This document shows positions 35,428 through 44,419 of a stretch of DNA of 64,000 nucleotides, piece after piece. The position numbers and the translations under genes are program-made. Where the stretch lies: positions 1-64,000 of the forward strand of contig NZ_JADIJK010000006.1 in the NCBI RefSeq assembly GCF_017355205.1, given 5' to 3'. The notes under the pieces are model-generated. The model did no database searches, had not been told where the DNA came from, and worked only from the letters and a program-made list of their open reading frames with translations. Every line of letters starts with the position of its first letter. The stretch's first letter is position 1. This DNA is from Bacillus sp. SD088. GTDB lineage: Bacteria; Bacillota; Bacilli; Bacillales; Bacillaceae_C.

Positions 35428-36051
35428 ATGAGAAAGAGAAAAGTAGGGATCGTCCTATTCGATTATGTCGATGTTTTAGATTTTGCTGGGCCGGCAGAGG
35501 TGCTGTCATTAACGGCTAATAACAAAGTAGAACAAACAATTACCCTTTATAAAAAGCAATTATTGCCAACAAGGCCATTTGAAGTATTTACGGTGTCTGA
35601 GACAGGAAATGAAATAAAAACGCATTCTGGTATAAGGATAAAACCCGATTTTAGTCTGGAGACCTGTCCTGAATTGGATATTCTCATCGTTCCAGGAGGA
35701 CCACTGCGAGTAGTCCAATCGATGGCTAAAAATCAGAAACTATGTAATTGGATTCTTGCACATAAGGATATTGAATATATATGTTCAGTCTGTACTGGGG
35801 CGTATATAGTAGGAGAAACTGGTTTACTAGACGGGAGGAAGGCCACCACTCATCATTTAACCTGGAAAATCCTTCAACAAAAATATCCCGATATTCAAGT
35901 GATAACGGACCGTAAAGTTGTGCATGATGGGAATCTTATTTCTTCTGGAGGCGTTTCATCTGGAATCAATATGGCCATCTATCTTGTAGAGAAAACCATG
36001 GGAAAACCGACTGCTGAAACCATTGCTGAGATGATTGAGTTTGAAGTATAA
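35428..36051 (+). CDS. DJ-1/PfpI family protein (isonitrile-hydratase-like)
   Basis: A 207-residue class I glutamine amidotransferase-fold protein. The nucleophile elbow is ICSVCTGAYIVGETG near residue 117, with Cys in CTGA; Asp/Glu partners lie in GIVLFDYVDVLDFAGPAEVL near residues 6-25. The C-terminal THH region (GRKATTHHLTW) is typical of the PfpI/inhA and AraC-GlxA N-domain group. ATG follows AAGGGGGAGC. Proposed activities include isonitrile hydratase, deglycase and chaperone functions; none can be chosen here. Confidence 0.87.
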   Translation: MRKRKVGIVLFDYVDVLDFAGPAEVLSLTANNKVEQTITLYKKQLLPTRPFEVFTVSETGNEIKTHSGIRIKPDFSLETCPELDILIVPGGPLRVVQSMAKNQKLCNWILAHKDIEYICSVCTGAYIVGETGLLDGRKATTHHLTWKILQQKYPDIQVITDRKVVHDGNLISSGGVSSGINMAIYLVEKTMGKPTAETIAEMIEFEV

Positions 36052-36148
36052 AATAGATTATGAACATACTTACTAAAAAAGGTGGCACAGTAATATATAT
36101 TGTCACTGTTAACAATAATTCCCTTTCGTAACATAAATACTACTCTTT

Positions 36149-36181
36149 TGTCACTCAATTGTCACATTAGCCTGCTATACT
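36149..36181 (+). promoter_or_regulatory. WalR-like direct repeat and -10 element
   Basis: tgtcac at 36149-36154 and again at 36160-36165 are separated by exactly 5 bases, the layout of the WalR box (TGTWAY-N5-TGTWAY) with C in place of W at the fourth base of both half-sites. A good -10, tatact, is at 36176-36181. The adjacent gene resembles YocH, a WalR target in B. subtilis, which supports the assignment. Confidence 0.5.
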
Positions 36182-36214
36182 ATGGATACTAATATAACAT
36201 AGGAGACTATTAAA

Positions 36215-36808
36215 TTGAGAAAAGTATTATTTTCAATGATTACGGTTTGTGTGTTAATCTTTGGCTTTTCCGGTGTCTCATCAGCCGCAACTACTACATA
36301 TAAAGTAAAAAAAGGCGATTCTTTATGGAAAATCGCCACAAAACACAAAGTTTCGGTTAAACAACTTAAAACTTGGAATGGCATAAAAAAAGATCTGATT
36401 AGACCAAACCAAGTGTTAAAAGTTACGAAACCCACAAAGGCAAAAACAACCGCGAAAAAAACAGTAAAGAAGAAAACTTCTACAAACAAAAAAAAGGCAG
36501 TAAGCAAAAAAACTACCTATAAAACAATGACCGTAAAGGCTACAGCCTATACTGCAAGTTGTAAAGGATGTAGTGGGATCACAGCTTCAGGCATTAATTT
36601 AAAGAAGAAACCAAATGCCAAAGTGATCTCCGTTGATCCTAAAAAGATTCCACTCGGGACAAAAGTGTATGTGGAAGGATACGGTGAAGCGATTGCCAGT
36701 GATACGGGCAGTGCCATAAAAGGAAATAAAATTGATTTGCATATGCCTACTAAAAAGAAAGCTCTTAACTGGGGAGTACGAACAGTAAAAATTAAAGTCT
36801 ATCAATAA
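36215..36808 (+). CDS. LysM and 3D domain secreted cell-wall protein (YocH-like)
   Basis: A 197-residue secreted protein. The signal peptide ends near SSAATT (residue 25). One LysM repeat, TYKVKKGDSLWKIATKHKVSVKQLKTWN (residues 28-58), binds peptidoglycan; a Lys/Thr-rich linker (70-105) follows; the C-terminal 3D domain, named for its three aspartates, carries ATAYTASCKGCSGITASG, VISVDPKKIPLGTKVYV and DTGSAIKGNKIDLHM, consistent with a muralytic enzyme. The start is TTG 36215, behind AGGAGAC. The upstream direct repeat suggests WalRK control. Confidence 0.88.
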   Translation: MRKVLFSMITVCVLIFGFSGVSSAATTTYKVKKGDSLWKIATKHKVSVKQLKTWNGIKKDLIRPNQVLKVTKPTKAKTTAKKTVKKKTSTNKKKAVSKKTTYKTMTVKATAYTASCKGCSGITASGINLKKKPNAKVISVDPKKIPLGTKVYVEGYGEAIASDTGSAIKGNKIDLHMPTKKKALNWGVRTVKIKVYQ

Positions 36809-36826
36809 AAGATGTAAAATATGTTT

Positions 36827-36866
36827 AGAGAAGCACCTTACCCTTGGTGCTTCTCTTTACTTTTAA
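36827..36866 (+). terminator. Rho-independent terminator
   Basis: agagaagcacc (36827-36837) and ggtgcttctct (36846-36856) form a perfect 11-bp stem followed by ttactttt. Confidence 0.85.
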
Positions 36867-37019
36867 ACAATAATACCGAAGAATGTGGATTCAATCCGGC
36901 AGTCCATTGAATAGACCTTTGGTTAATTGAATCAAAATTTTGAAAAAAGGAAATGCAGATGAATTCAATAATTAGGCTACATTTTAAACGCATAAAGAAT
37001 TCGAAATAAAGTGAAACCT

Positions 37020-37474
37020 CTTTTCATACAACGATTGAGGAGAATATTCGTTATGGCAATCTTAATACAACTAGAGAAGATGTGATAGAAGCAGCTGAAA
37101 AAGCCAATATTCATACTTTTATAGAAAGTTTACCTCAAGGATATGATACAGTTGTCAATGAACGTTCGACAAACCTATCTGGTGGACAACGTCAACGAAT
37201 TGCGATCGCACGTGCATTTATCAAAAATGCGCCAATTTTGCTACTTGATGAAGCCACTTCCGCACTAGACACGGAAGCGGAGAAACTTATTCAAGATGCG
37301 TTAGAAGAGTTAATGGCTCACCGTACGACACTAATCATTGCCCATCGGCTGACAACCATTGAAAAAGCAGATAAAATCTTTGTGGTCGATGAGGGGAAAA
37401 TTGTCGAAGAAGGCTCACACAAGCACTTGTTAGCTGAAAAGGGACGTTATCAGAAGCTATATTTAGAGTATTAG
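37020..37474 (+). pseudogene. 5'-truncated ABC exporter ATPase fragment
   Basis: The last 150 codons of an MsbA/BmrA-type half transporter. The readable part starts at [11 protein letters not shown], just after where the Q-loop should be, and keeps the signature [15 protein letters not shown], Walker [13 protein letters not shown] and the switch region [11 protein letters not shown]. Walker A and the whole membrane domain are missing; sequence before about 37015 is unrelated. A GTG at 37082 could start a peptide, but without a P-loop it cannot be an ATPase. This is a deletion remnant. Confidence 0.85.
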
Positions 37475-37521
37475 TTTTTTGATAAAGAGAATTCTTATAA
37501 ACACATTTGCGAGGTGTTATG

Positions 37522-38016
37522 ATGTCAATCATCACCAATAAACATGGTCATCAATTAGAAAGTTTCATGTATACGGAAAGTGAAGCTCAATTCCAAGATA
37601 TTGGAAGTGTGAGTGGTGGGCATGCCGTTCTGATGCATAAAAATAGGCTCATTGTTTGCTATAATAAGTATAGAAGGAATTGGGAATTGCCTGGTGGTGG
37701 AAAGGAAGAGGGGGAAAATTTATCAGACTGTGTACAGCGTGAAATTCTCGAGGAGACAGGGCGAAAACCCGACAAACTGATCTTGCTGGGTGTGTCGACT
37801 GTGTATGTACCTCGAATAGAAAAATCCATTCAGTGGGCAGTATTTTATGGAGAGATCATGAAAATATCAGAATTTACAGCGAACAATGAAATGAGTTATA
37901 TGTGCGAGTGGGATATGGTATCGAATATTGGGGATGTCGATGAAGTGGATGCTCATATTGCTAAGATTATATTGAAAAAGATAAACGACTATTGGGGGAA
38001 ACAGATTGACGAATGA
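37522..38016 (+). CDS. NUDIX hydrolase
   Basis: A 164-residue NUDIX enzyme. The box is GGGKEEGENLSDCVQREILEETGR near residue 56, with REILEE intact. The preceding RNWELPGGG is typical of 8-oxo-dGTP diphosphatase-like members, although specificity cannot be told from the box. I choose ATG 37522, 8 bases from GAGGTG; ATG 37519 is also possible. It lies 15 bases before a phosphotransferase gene, and the two are probably cotranscribed. Confidence 0.87.
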   Translation: MSIITNKHGHQLESFMYTESEAQFQDIGSVSGGHAVLMHKNRLIVCYNKYRRNWELPGGGKEEGENLSDCVQREILEETGRKPDKLILLGVSTVYVPRIEKSIQWAVFYGEIMKISEFTANNEMSYMCEWDMVSNIGDVDEVDAHIAKIILKKINDYWGKQIDE

Positions 38017-38031
38017 GATGCCAGCATTCAA

Positions 38032-38967
38032 ATGATAGAAGAATTAATCAGATCGTATTATAAGGTAGCGGTTATAAAAGAAGTAGAATATTTAGGAGAA
38101 AGTGACAATCTGACCTTTTGCATTCACACGGTGGACAACAATAAATATGTACTTAAATGTCATATGGGAGCTAAATCTAGTCGTTTCATTGAGTCTGAGC
38201 TGCGATGGCTTGAGGAATTAAAAACAAACACTAATTTAAAAATCCAAACACCCATAAGAAATAGGGACAATCAATTTATAACGAAAATAAATGATAATAA
38301 AACAGGCGCTCCTGCTTACTGGGCCTTACAGGAATGGGTTGAAGGAGAGGTATTAGATAGACAACCAACAGATCCAGAGATTAAGAAGCTGGCCCGTTTA
38401 ATGGTGACTCTTCATAAAAACTCCTGCTCTTGGGGCGCTCCGGAAACAGTAGAAAGACCTTGCTATAATACTGAAAATTTAATGATTTCACTAATCCAAT
38501 TAGAACTATTGCTTCGACTAAACATCATAACATCCAATGATTTTAAAATCCTTCAGGAGACGACAAGAAAAATTGAAGGGGTCATTCATTCACAAAAGAA
38601 AAATAATGATACATGGGGAATGATTCATTCAGACATACATGAAAGCAACTATGTTTTTCACAATGGTGAACCTTCCATAATTGATTTTTCATCCTGTGGT
38701 TTTGGCTATTACTTATTTGATGTTGCTGAGACATTATTACATCTCAATCCAAACAATAGAAGAAAATTTATTACATACTATCAGGACGAAAGAAAATTAG
38801 CAGGGGATTATCTGGAAGTGCTTGAGGCGTTTTTTATCTGGGCAATCATACGCAATTTCGCTTTTCTTTCTAAAAATATGGACGAACATAATGAGTTAGC
38901 GACAATGATCCCCTTTATAGTTGAAAACTATTGCAGAAAATACCTTAAAGGGGAAGCTTTTTTATAA
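38032..38967 (+). CDS. Phosphotransferase enzyme family protein (APH-like)
   Basis: A 311-residue kinase-fold protein. The catalytic loop MIHSDIHESNYVFHNGEPSIIDFSSCG near residue 203 replaces the classical HGD with HSD but keeps the catalytic Asp and Asn; the metal-binding DFS and nearby GFGYYLFDVAETL are also present. The N-lobe ATP-binding Lys is in KYVLKCHMG near residue 42. Homoserine- or methylthioribose-kinase-like metabolite kinases are as likely as antibiotic modification. Its 3' end overlaps the convergent SRPBCC gene by six bases. Confidence 0.86.
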   Translation: MIEELIRSYYKVAVIKEVEYLGESDNLTFCIHTVDNNKYVLKCHMGAKSSRFIESELRWLEELKTNTNLKIQTPIRNRDNQFITKINDNKTGAPAYWALQEWVEGEVLDRQPTDPEIKKLARLMVTLHKNSCSWGAPETVERPCYNTENLMISLIQLELLLRLNIITSNDFKILQETTRKIEGVIHSQKKNNDTWGMIHSDIHESNYVFHNGEPSIIDFSSCGFGYYLFDVAETLLHLNPNNRRKFITYYQDERKLAGDYLEVLEAFFIWAIIRNFAFLSKNMDEHNELATMIPFIVENYCRKYLKGEAFL

Positions 38968-39417
38968 CTTTCTCTCAGCGATCTTTTTTAGCTCCTTGGC
39001 ACGATCTATTATAAAACGTCTCATATATTTTTCTAAAAATAATCTATCGGCTAATTTTCCAAGAATACCGAAAGGAGCTTGATAGGAAAAGCTATCTTTC
39101 ATAATTGTTCCTGTGCCACTTTCAATAAATTCATGTGTATGTGTAAAAGAGTGGAAAGCCCCCTTCACCATAACATCTGTAAAGGTATAGGGTTTTTCCA
39201 TTTCGATAATCTTTGCCGTTAATTTTTGTTTTACTCCAAAATGAGTAGCTTCCCACGTAACTGTCTGGCCATTTTCCATAAGCCCCGCTGTAATACCCGC
39301 AATGGCTCTTTCTTTTGTCTTCTTCGTTGTTTCTGTATGGACTTCTACATTTCTCGCAAGATCAAAACAAACATGGATCGGTGCATGGATGAGAATGGCG
39401 TGTTTTATGATCGGCAT
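38962..39417 (-). CDS. SRPBCC family protein (cyclase/dehydrase-like)
   Basis: A 151-residue START/Bet v 1-fold protein. The opening IKHAILIHAPIHVCFDLARNVEVHTE is the hallmark of the polyketide cyclase/dehydrase subgroup, followed by strands VTWEATHFGVKQKLTAKIIEMEKPYTFTD and a long C-terminal helix. Such proteins bind hydrophobic ligands. The start is ATG 39417. Its convergent neighbour shares the last bases, leaving no room for a separate terminator. Confidence 0.85.
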   Translation of the reverse strand: MPIIKHAILIHAPIHVCFDLARNVEVHTETTKKTKERAIAGITAGLMENGQTVTWEATHFGVKQKLTAKIIEMEKPYTFTDVMVKGAFHSFTHTHEFIESGTGTIMKDSFSYQAPFGILGKLADRLFLEKYMRRFIIDRAKELKKIAERKL

Positions 39418-39597
39418 AATCTATTACCCTTTCATGCATAGAGTTGCTTCAATTTGTATTCTACAGCAATAAGAGCGAACGTGCTTAAATAATCTCGTAT
39501 TTAAAAACAAGAACATTTATTGAAAGGGTTTTATCAGCCTTACGAATAATAAATCATTGCTCATTTTTTAAGGTAAAATAGGTTTGAGGTGTTTTCA

Positions 39598-40131
39598 ATG
39601 AAACTAGGACTAAAACGCGGTGAGGTAAGATTAGTAGCCCATACTGTAGAATGGAAAGAAGAGTTCCATAGGGTGAAACAGGTTATCTTACATTCTACCC
39701 CTATTCATGAAAGTCGAATTGAACATATTGGAAGTACAGCTATCAAAGGGATAGTTGCTAAACCAATATTAGATTTAGCTGTGGGGGTAGATGATATTGA
39801 AAAACCTGATAAGGAGATTCTTCAAGGGTTAAAAATATCGGGCTTTTTAAGGCTTCGGGTCCAACGCCCTAATGAAATCGTGCTTGCCAAGTATACTAGT
39901 GAAACCTACGAAGAAAAGACCCACATTATCCATTTAGTTGACTATAATAAAGAACTTTGGAAAAATTTAATCTTTTTCAGAAATTATTTAAATGAAAATA
40001 AAATCGCGCGAGAACAATACAGGGACTTGAAGAAGAAATTTCTAGAAGAAAATAATAGCGGAATTAATGAATATACCAACTATAAAGAACAATTCGCAAG
40101 AGGAATTGTTGAGAAAAGAGGAAAAACCTAA
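39598..40131 (+). CDS. GrpB family protein (UPF0157)
   Basis: A 177-residue GrpB/UPF0157 protein, a nucleotidyltransferase-fold group. The diagnostic SRIEHIGSTAIKGIVAKPILDLAVGV lies near residues 37-62, preceded by the W-x-x-E-F helix (VEWKEEFHRVKQ). ATG 39598 is 8 bases from TTTGAGG; the frame is open to GTG 39589, which overlaps that site. The substrate is not established for the family; a dephospho-CoA kinase-linked role has been discussed for fused members. Confidence 0.87.
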   Translation: MKLGLKRGEVRLVAHTVEWKEEFHRVKQVILHSTPIHESRIEHIGSTAIKGIVAKPILDLAVGVDDIEKPDKEILQGLKISGFLRLRVQRPNEIVLAKYTSETYEEKTHIIHLVDYNKELWKNLIFFRNYLNENKIAREQYRDLKKKFLEENNSGINEYTNYKEQFARGIVEKRGKT

Positions 40132-40225
40132 GAAGCACTTTAGGCAGATTTGCATCTAAATATAGAAATAAAAGGTGATCGAGCAGGTTGGCTGATTAAG
40201 AAATAATAATATTAGGAGGCCACAT

Positions 40226-40711
40226 ATGTCTAATAGCAAATGTCATAGAACTTTTGGTGTTTATGGAATTTATGAAGAAGCTGGGAAACTCTTATTTATA
40301 AGGAAAAATATGGGTCCGTATGCAAATCGCTTTGATTTACCTGGCGGAAGATTAGAAGATGGTGAAACTTTATTGGAGGCAATGAGGAGGGAGTTCCTTG
40401 AAGAAACAGGTCTTGAAATTAAAGTAGAGAAAAATATTGGCACTATTGATTTTAAACTTCCTTGGTTATGGAGTGGGTTTGCGGGTGTTCATCATATTGC
40501 GGTCTATTATTCTGTTAGAAGAATGGATGGGAAAATAAGAGTACCTGAACATTTTGCAGGACAAGACTCATTGGGAGCTGTGTGGGTGACCGAGAAAGAT
40601 GTATCTTTGGATAATGCTTCACCATTAGTTTTAAAAGCATTTGAGTGGTTAAAGACTAAAAATTTAGGGCTAGATGCCGAGATATATGAGGAATGGAAAG
40701 TCATAAAATAA
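40226..40711 (+). CDS. NUDIX hydrolase
   Basis: A 161-residue NUDIX enzyme with a complete box, GGRLEDGETLLEAMRREFLEETGL near residues 41-62. RFDLPGGR before it and HHIAVYYSVRR after it fit ADP-ribose- or nucleotide-type hydrolases. AGGAGGCCACAT precedes the start. It has gaps of about 90-120 bases on both sides, so it is probably a single gene. It is the third of five NUDIX proteins in this window. Confidence 0.88.
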   Translation: MSNSKCHRTFGVYGIYEEAGKLLFIRKNMGPYANRFDLPGGRLEDGETLLEAMRREFLEETGLEIKVEKNIGTIDFKLPWLWSGFAGVHHIAVYYSVRRMDGKIRVPEHFAGQDSLGAVWVTEKDVSLDNASPLVLKAFEWLKTKNLGLDAEIYEEWKVIK

Positions 40712-40834
40712 ACGTTGATATTCAGCTAAAGGGTGGCTTGCTCAAAGGAAAATATCACACTGCGTTCAATAAATAGTGGGCATGAAAACTAAAACTAGGC
40801 TACTCGAGTTTACCTAAAAATAAAGGAGAACCAT

Positions 40835-41368
40835 ATGAAAATTGAAGTACAACTAACGAATAAGGATCAAGCATATATAATCAAAAACTTGTACCCTTTA
40901 TATCTTTATGATTTATCAGGTCATTTCGACAGACTTCCCAACGTTCATGGAATTTATGAGGATAGTGATGAATTTCAAACATTGAGTGACCAGTATGAAG
41001 TACAAAATATTTGGTGGGAGAAGCAGGACGTTTTATTTCCTTTCCTAATTTTGGTTGATGGGAATCCAGCAGGCTTTATTCTAATTGCTACTCCACCCCA
41101 TTGTAATAAAGGAATTGACTATTTCATCAATGAATTCTTTTTAATTCAATCATTAAGAGGTCAAGGGGTTGCTGAACAAGCGGCAAATCTAGTATTTGAA
41201 CAATTTAAAGGAAATTGGGAATTATTTACGAATCCAGCCGAAAAGAATATTGTAGGCCAGAAATTTTGGCGGAAGACGATCTCTAACTATACAAAAGGCG
41301 AATACAAGGAGGAACATGGCGAAACGTTTGATGGATATAAGCTTATTTTTAGTTTTTCTAATGTGTAA
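40835..41368 (+). CDS. GNAT family N-acetyltransferase
   Basis: A 177-residue acetyltransferase-fold protein. The acetyl-CoA site is near residues 98-118: YFINEFFLIQSLRGQGVAEQAANLVFEQF, with the RGQGVAEQ pyrophosphate loop. The C-terminal half (WELFTNPAEKNIVGQKFWRKTI) is typical of aminoglycoside/peptidyl GNAT relatives such as YjaB-like predicted acetyltransferases. A clear AAGGAGAACCAT precedes the start. The substrate is unknown. Confidence 0.82.
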   Translation: MKIEVQLTNKDQAYIIKNLYPLYLYDLSGHFDRLPNVHGIYEDSDEFQTLSDQYEVQNIWWEKQDVLFPFLILVDGNPAGFILIATPPHCNKGIDYFINEFFLIQSLRGQGVAEQAANLVFEQFKGNWELFTNPAEKNIVGQKFWRKTISNYTKGEYKEEHGETFDGYKLIFSFSNV

Positions 41369-41410
41369 ATATAATGGGATCGTATGAATATCAGGAGTGG
41401 GATAAAAGCT

Positions 41411-42349
41411 ATGGAACAAATAATACTCGAGTCACTAAACAAGATCTATCCATTAAATTTCATGAAAATCGAATCAGTGACAGATGAGATCTATCGATGT
41501 ACGGCAGTACAAGGAGAATTTTACGCGCGAATAACAAATTATAAAACATATGATGAACAGTTAGAAGAGGTTCAGTATACAAACTTTTTATACAATGAAG
41601 GTTTTGGTGCAACCCCAGCTGTATCTTCCTTAAACGGTAATATCGTGGAAAAAATGTCTCTTAATGAGGAGGTTCTGACAGTCTTATATCAGGCAGCTCC
41701 AGGGATACACTTACCAAGAAGTCAATGGCAACCGAATGTCTTAAAAGAAGTAGGACGGCAAATTGGTAGGTTGCATCGTTTATCAAAGAAATTTGAAAAC
41801 ATAAAGCCACTTCAATATATCAATGATTGGTATGACAATGAAGAATATGCTTTTCTCAAATATATCCCTAAGGAAGAAAGCGCAATTAGGGAAATGGCAC
41901 ATGAAGTTTTATCGACCATAAAAGATTTGCCGAAAAGTGATTCAACATATGGTTTGCTACACGGGGATTTATGGCTAGAAAATATAGTAGTAGATCGTGA
42001 TTTAAAATTGACGATGATCGATTTTCAAGATTGTGAAAAACACTTTTATATATTTGACTTAGCCGTTCCTATCTATAGTGCGATGGAGTATTCGTTTGTA
42101 GGCAATGGAAACATCGTTGACTATGGGCGTTCGATCACAAAAGCAATCATCGACGGATATCAAGAAGAAAATGATCTATCTCAAGAAATGGTTGATAAAC
42201 TTCCTCTATTTATTAAGTTAAAGGAAATATTCGAGTATAGCCTGATGCATATGTATTGGAATAAAGAGAAACTAACGGAAGAACAACTACGAATAATGAA
42301 TCATTTTAGAATCAGGATAGAACATAATCTATCCCTACTCAAAATGTAA
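41411..42349 (+). CDS. Phosphotransferase enzyme family protein (APH-like)
   Basis: A 312-residue protein of the same fold as the one at 38032. The catalytic loop YGLLHGDLWLENIVVD near residue 186 keeps HGD and Asn; the metal motif is TMIDFQDCEKHFYIFDLAVPI. The C-terminal helical region FIKLKEIFEYSLMHMYW is typical of the homoserine kinase/choline kinase-like branch. ATG 41411 is chosen as the first Met of the domain; an AGGAGTGG lies 13-20 bases upstream, and an earlier ATG at 41384 precedes that site. Active residues are intact. Confidence 0.86.
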   Translation: MEQIILESLNKIYPLNFMKIESVTDEIYRCTAVQGEFYARITNYKTYDEQLEEVQYTNFLYNEGFGATPAVSSLNGNIVEKMSLNEEVLTVLYQAAPGIHLPRSQWQPNVLKEVGRQIGRLHRLSKKFENIKPLQYINDWYDNEEYAFLKYIPKEESAIREMAHEVLSTIKDLPKSDSTYGLLHGDLWLENIVVDRDLKLTMIDFQDCEKHFYIFDLAVPIYSAMEYSFVGNGNIVDYGRSITKAIIDGYQEENDLSQEMVDKLPLFIKLKEIFEYSLMHMYWNKEKLTEEQLRIMNHFRIRIEHNLSLLKM

Positions 42350-42553
42350 CAACCATGAATGAATGCGAAAAGTAAAAATAAGGTTTTTTTCCTTAAAGAA
42401 CAAATATATTGTTTAACTCATAGGGGATTACTATCATCAATCCCTTTTAAAAGAAAAAGAATGGCTCGTAAATAAATAGGGAATTATTCAAGAATATTGG
42501 ATTAAACGAGTTCAAGCATCCTTCTCGGGAGGTTTGAACACGCATAGACAAAG

Positions 42554-43030
42554 GTGATGAAAATGTCTCTAAGATTAGAGGATATAAACTCAAATAACTG
42601 GATTGACTGTATTTTTTTAACTACTGATAAAGAAGGAAAACATATATTATTTGAAGAGTTTGTTGCCTCCAATGCAGTTTCCATCGCACAATCAAAAATG
42701 GAAACTGGTTGGGAAACAAAAGCTATATACAACGAAGACCAAATGGTCGGTTTTGCCATGTATGGCTTCGCAGAAAAGGAAGGGTTCTACGAAATTTGTC
42801 GATTCATGATTGATTATCGTTTTCAACATAAAGGTTATGGAAAAAAAGCTTTGTTGATGATTATAGAAGAAATGAGAAACATTCCTGATTGCAAAGAAAT
42901 CTATCTAAGTTTCGATCCTGAAAATAAAGTCGCACTTCATTTATACGAAAGTATTGGATTCAAGAATACGGGGCGAACGGTAGAAGGAAATATTACGGAG
43001 GTTTTATATCGCTTGGAACTTAATAAGTAA
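42554..43030 (+). CDS. GNAT N-acetyltransferase, spermine/spermidine acetyltransferase-like
   Basis: A 158-residue GNAT enzyme. The N-terminal LRLEDINSNNWIDCIFLTTDKEGKHILFEEFVASNAVSIAQSK block resembles BltD/PaiA polyamine acetyltransferases; the acetyl-CoA site is FMIDYRFQHKGYGKKALLMIIEEM near residue 88, and IYLSFDPENKVALHLYESIGF follows. The start could be ATG 42554 or, nine bases on, ATG 42563 after GGTGATGAAA. Polyamine acetylation is a family inference. Confidence 0.84.
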   Translation: MMKMSLRLEDINSNNWIDCIFLTTDKEGKHILFEEFVASNAVSIAQSKMETGWETKAIYNEDQMVGFAMYGFAEKEGFYEICRFMIDYRFQHKGYGKKALLMIIEEMRNIPDCKEIYLSFDPENKVALHLYESIGFKNTGRTVEGNITEVLYRLELNK

Positions 43031-43473
43031 GTCAATAGGATCAAGTAGTCTATTATGTGATGATCTCTAAGAATAGATATTGATATTACATAACCAAGAC
43101 CTTATAAATTCATAAAATCCTTTAGTGCCTCTACATTACCACTGGAAACAGTCTGTATTCATGCAAAGTAACGAGAAGGTTATCAGGGGCCAAATGTTGA
43201 ATAGTGTAAGGGGCAGATAGGCGATCGTCGACGGAAAATGAGCAGTTAGCCCGCCTCGTAAGGAAAGCGTTTCCGGTTGTTCTTGATCTAAGTGGCAATA
43301 AGATCTTCGCCTCAATAAGCACGCAAAAACAAGTATGGTAAGTCGGAGAAGGAAACTTCCACTAATTAAGGTTTGCTTTATCGTAAAACGGATATGTTGA
43401 TGATTTATTGAGCTAGTATTATCACAATCTAGAATACAAATTTTGGATTCTAAAATTTTAAGGAGCTGAGAGA

Positions 43474-44064
43474 ATGGTTAAAAATCAAAAATCTATAACA
43501 ATCTATCCTGTGTTTAAACAGGCGTTTTTAACTGCAGAACATGCAGAAGGGGAAATGGAATATCTCGGTGATGCATTAGGACGAGACTTTATGGTGGCCA
43601 AATTTGTGGACGGTTTTTCTAGAACGTATCTGGGAGATGGAAAAAGGAATGAAGATTGGTTTGGCTATAAAGCAGATGTTCTTGCTCCTTGTGATGCAGT
43701 CGTTGAAAAAATAAGAATCAATGAAGAAGAAAACACGCCAGGCTCGCATACAAATAAACCAGCAGGTAGTGTTATCTTTCGTTGCAAAGATGATGTTCGG
43801 CTTGTCTATGCGCATGTAACAGATATAAGAGTTGAAGAGGATGAGAAAGTCGTTGCAGGTCAAACATTTGCCAGATGTGGAAATAATGGTACTTCTTGGG
43901 CTCCACATATTCATGTCGGAGCATGGAAGGATAACGAGCCATTGCAAATTATCGTCGATTTATCTGCTTTAGGAAAAATACAACGAGAACAAGGTGACAA
44001 CTATTTTCTTGAGAATGACGAAAAAACAAGACACGATTTTAAGGAAAGTTTTAAACAAAAATAA
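43474..44064 (+). CDS. M23-like peptidase domain protein with altered metal site
   Basis: A 196-residue LytM/M23-fold protein without a signal peptide. The second half of the family pattern is clear: GSVIFRCKDDVRLVYAHVTDI then WAPHIHVGAW, giving the HxH motif near residues 149-151. The first zinc motif HxxxD, expected before ADVLAPCDAVV, reads NEDWFGYKAD, so one histidine is missing and peptidase activity is uncertain. AAGGAGCTGAG precedes the start. Cytoplasmic M23-like proteins occur as non-peptidase members. Confidence 0.75.
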   Translation: MVKNQKSITIYPVFKQAFLTAEHAEGEMEYLGDALGRDFMVAKFVDGFSRTYLGDGKRNEDWFGYKADVLAPCDAVVEKIRINEEENTPGSHTNKPAGSVIFRCKDDVRLVYAHVTDIRVEEDEKVVAGQTFARCGNNGTSWAPHIHVGAWKDNEPLQIIVDLSALGKIQREQGDNYFLENDEKTRHDFKESFKQK

Positions 44065-44074
44065 CGAGGATTCA

Positions 44075-44215
44075 ATGGGGAAAGTAAATGAAATTGGGCT
44101 AGGTCCATATGCTATATTTAGTTCGAGAAAGCATTCAACACAAGAAGTAGAACAACTATTAGATAAGCTAAGCAAATTACGTCATTTTGATATTCAAGAT
44201 TTTGCTGGCGCCTGA
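44075..44215 (+). CDS. Small hypothetical protein (46 residues)
   Basis: ATG 44075 with CGAGGA upstream opens a 46-codon frame: N-terminus MGKVNEIGLGPYAIFSSRKH, then a helical stretch EVEQLLDKLSKLRHF. The frame extends further upstream but only through the end of the M23-like gene. It starts 11 bases after that gene's stop, so cotranslation is possible. I recognise no motif; it may be the end of a lost larger gene. Confidence 0.4.
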   Translation: MGKVNEIGLGPYAIFSSRKHSTQEVEQLLDKLSKLRHFDIQDFAGA

Positions 44216-44419
44216 TATGATCAGGTAATCTAGAAAATAAATATCTCAACAGCAATTACTCCTTCTTCTAAAGCAAATATTCATATTTATAAACAAGCAT
44301 TCAAAACTATAAGATACATAATCTAGCTTATGCATAGCTAGAACTGCTAACTGATGCTAAAATCGAATTTAGAAAAATTAAGGTAAGAGTACCTGAGATA
44401 TTTGAAAGAAGGTAATTTT

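Noticed and set aside
42422-42450. Hairpin aggggatt/aatccctt after the phosphotransferase gene as a terminator
   Set aside because: The stem is only 8 bp with G-T pairing and the T run is four bases; too weak to list.
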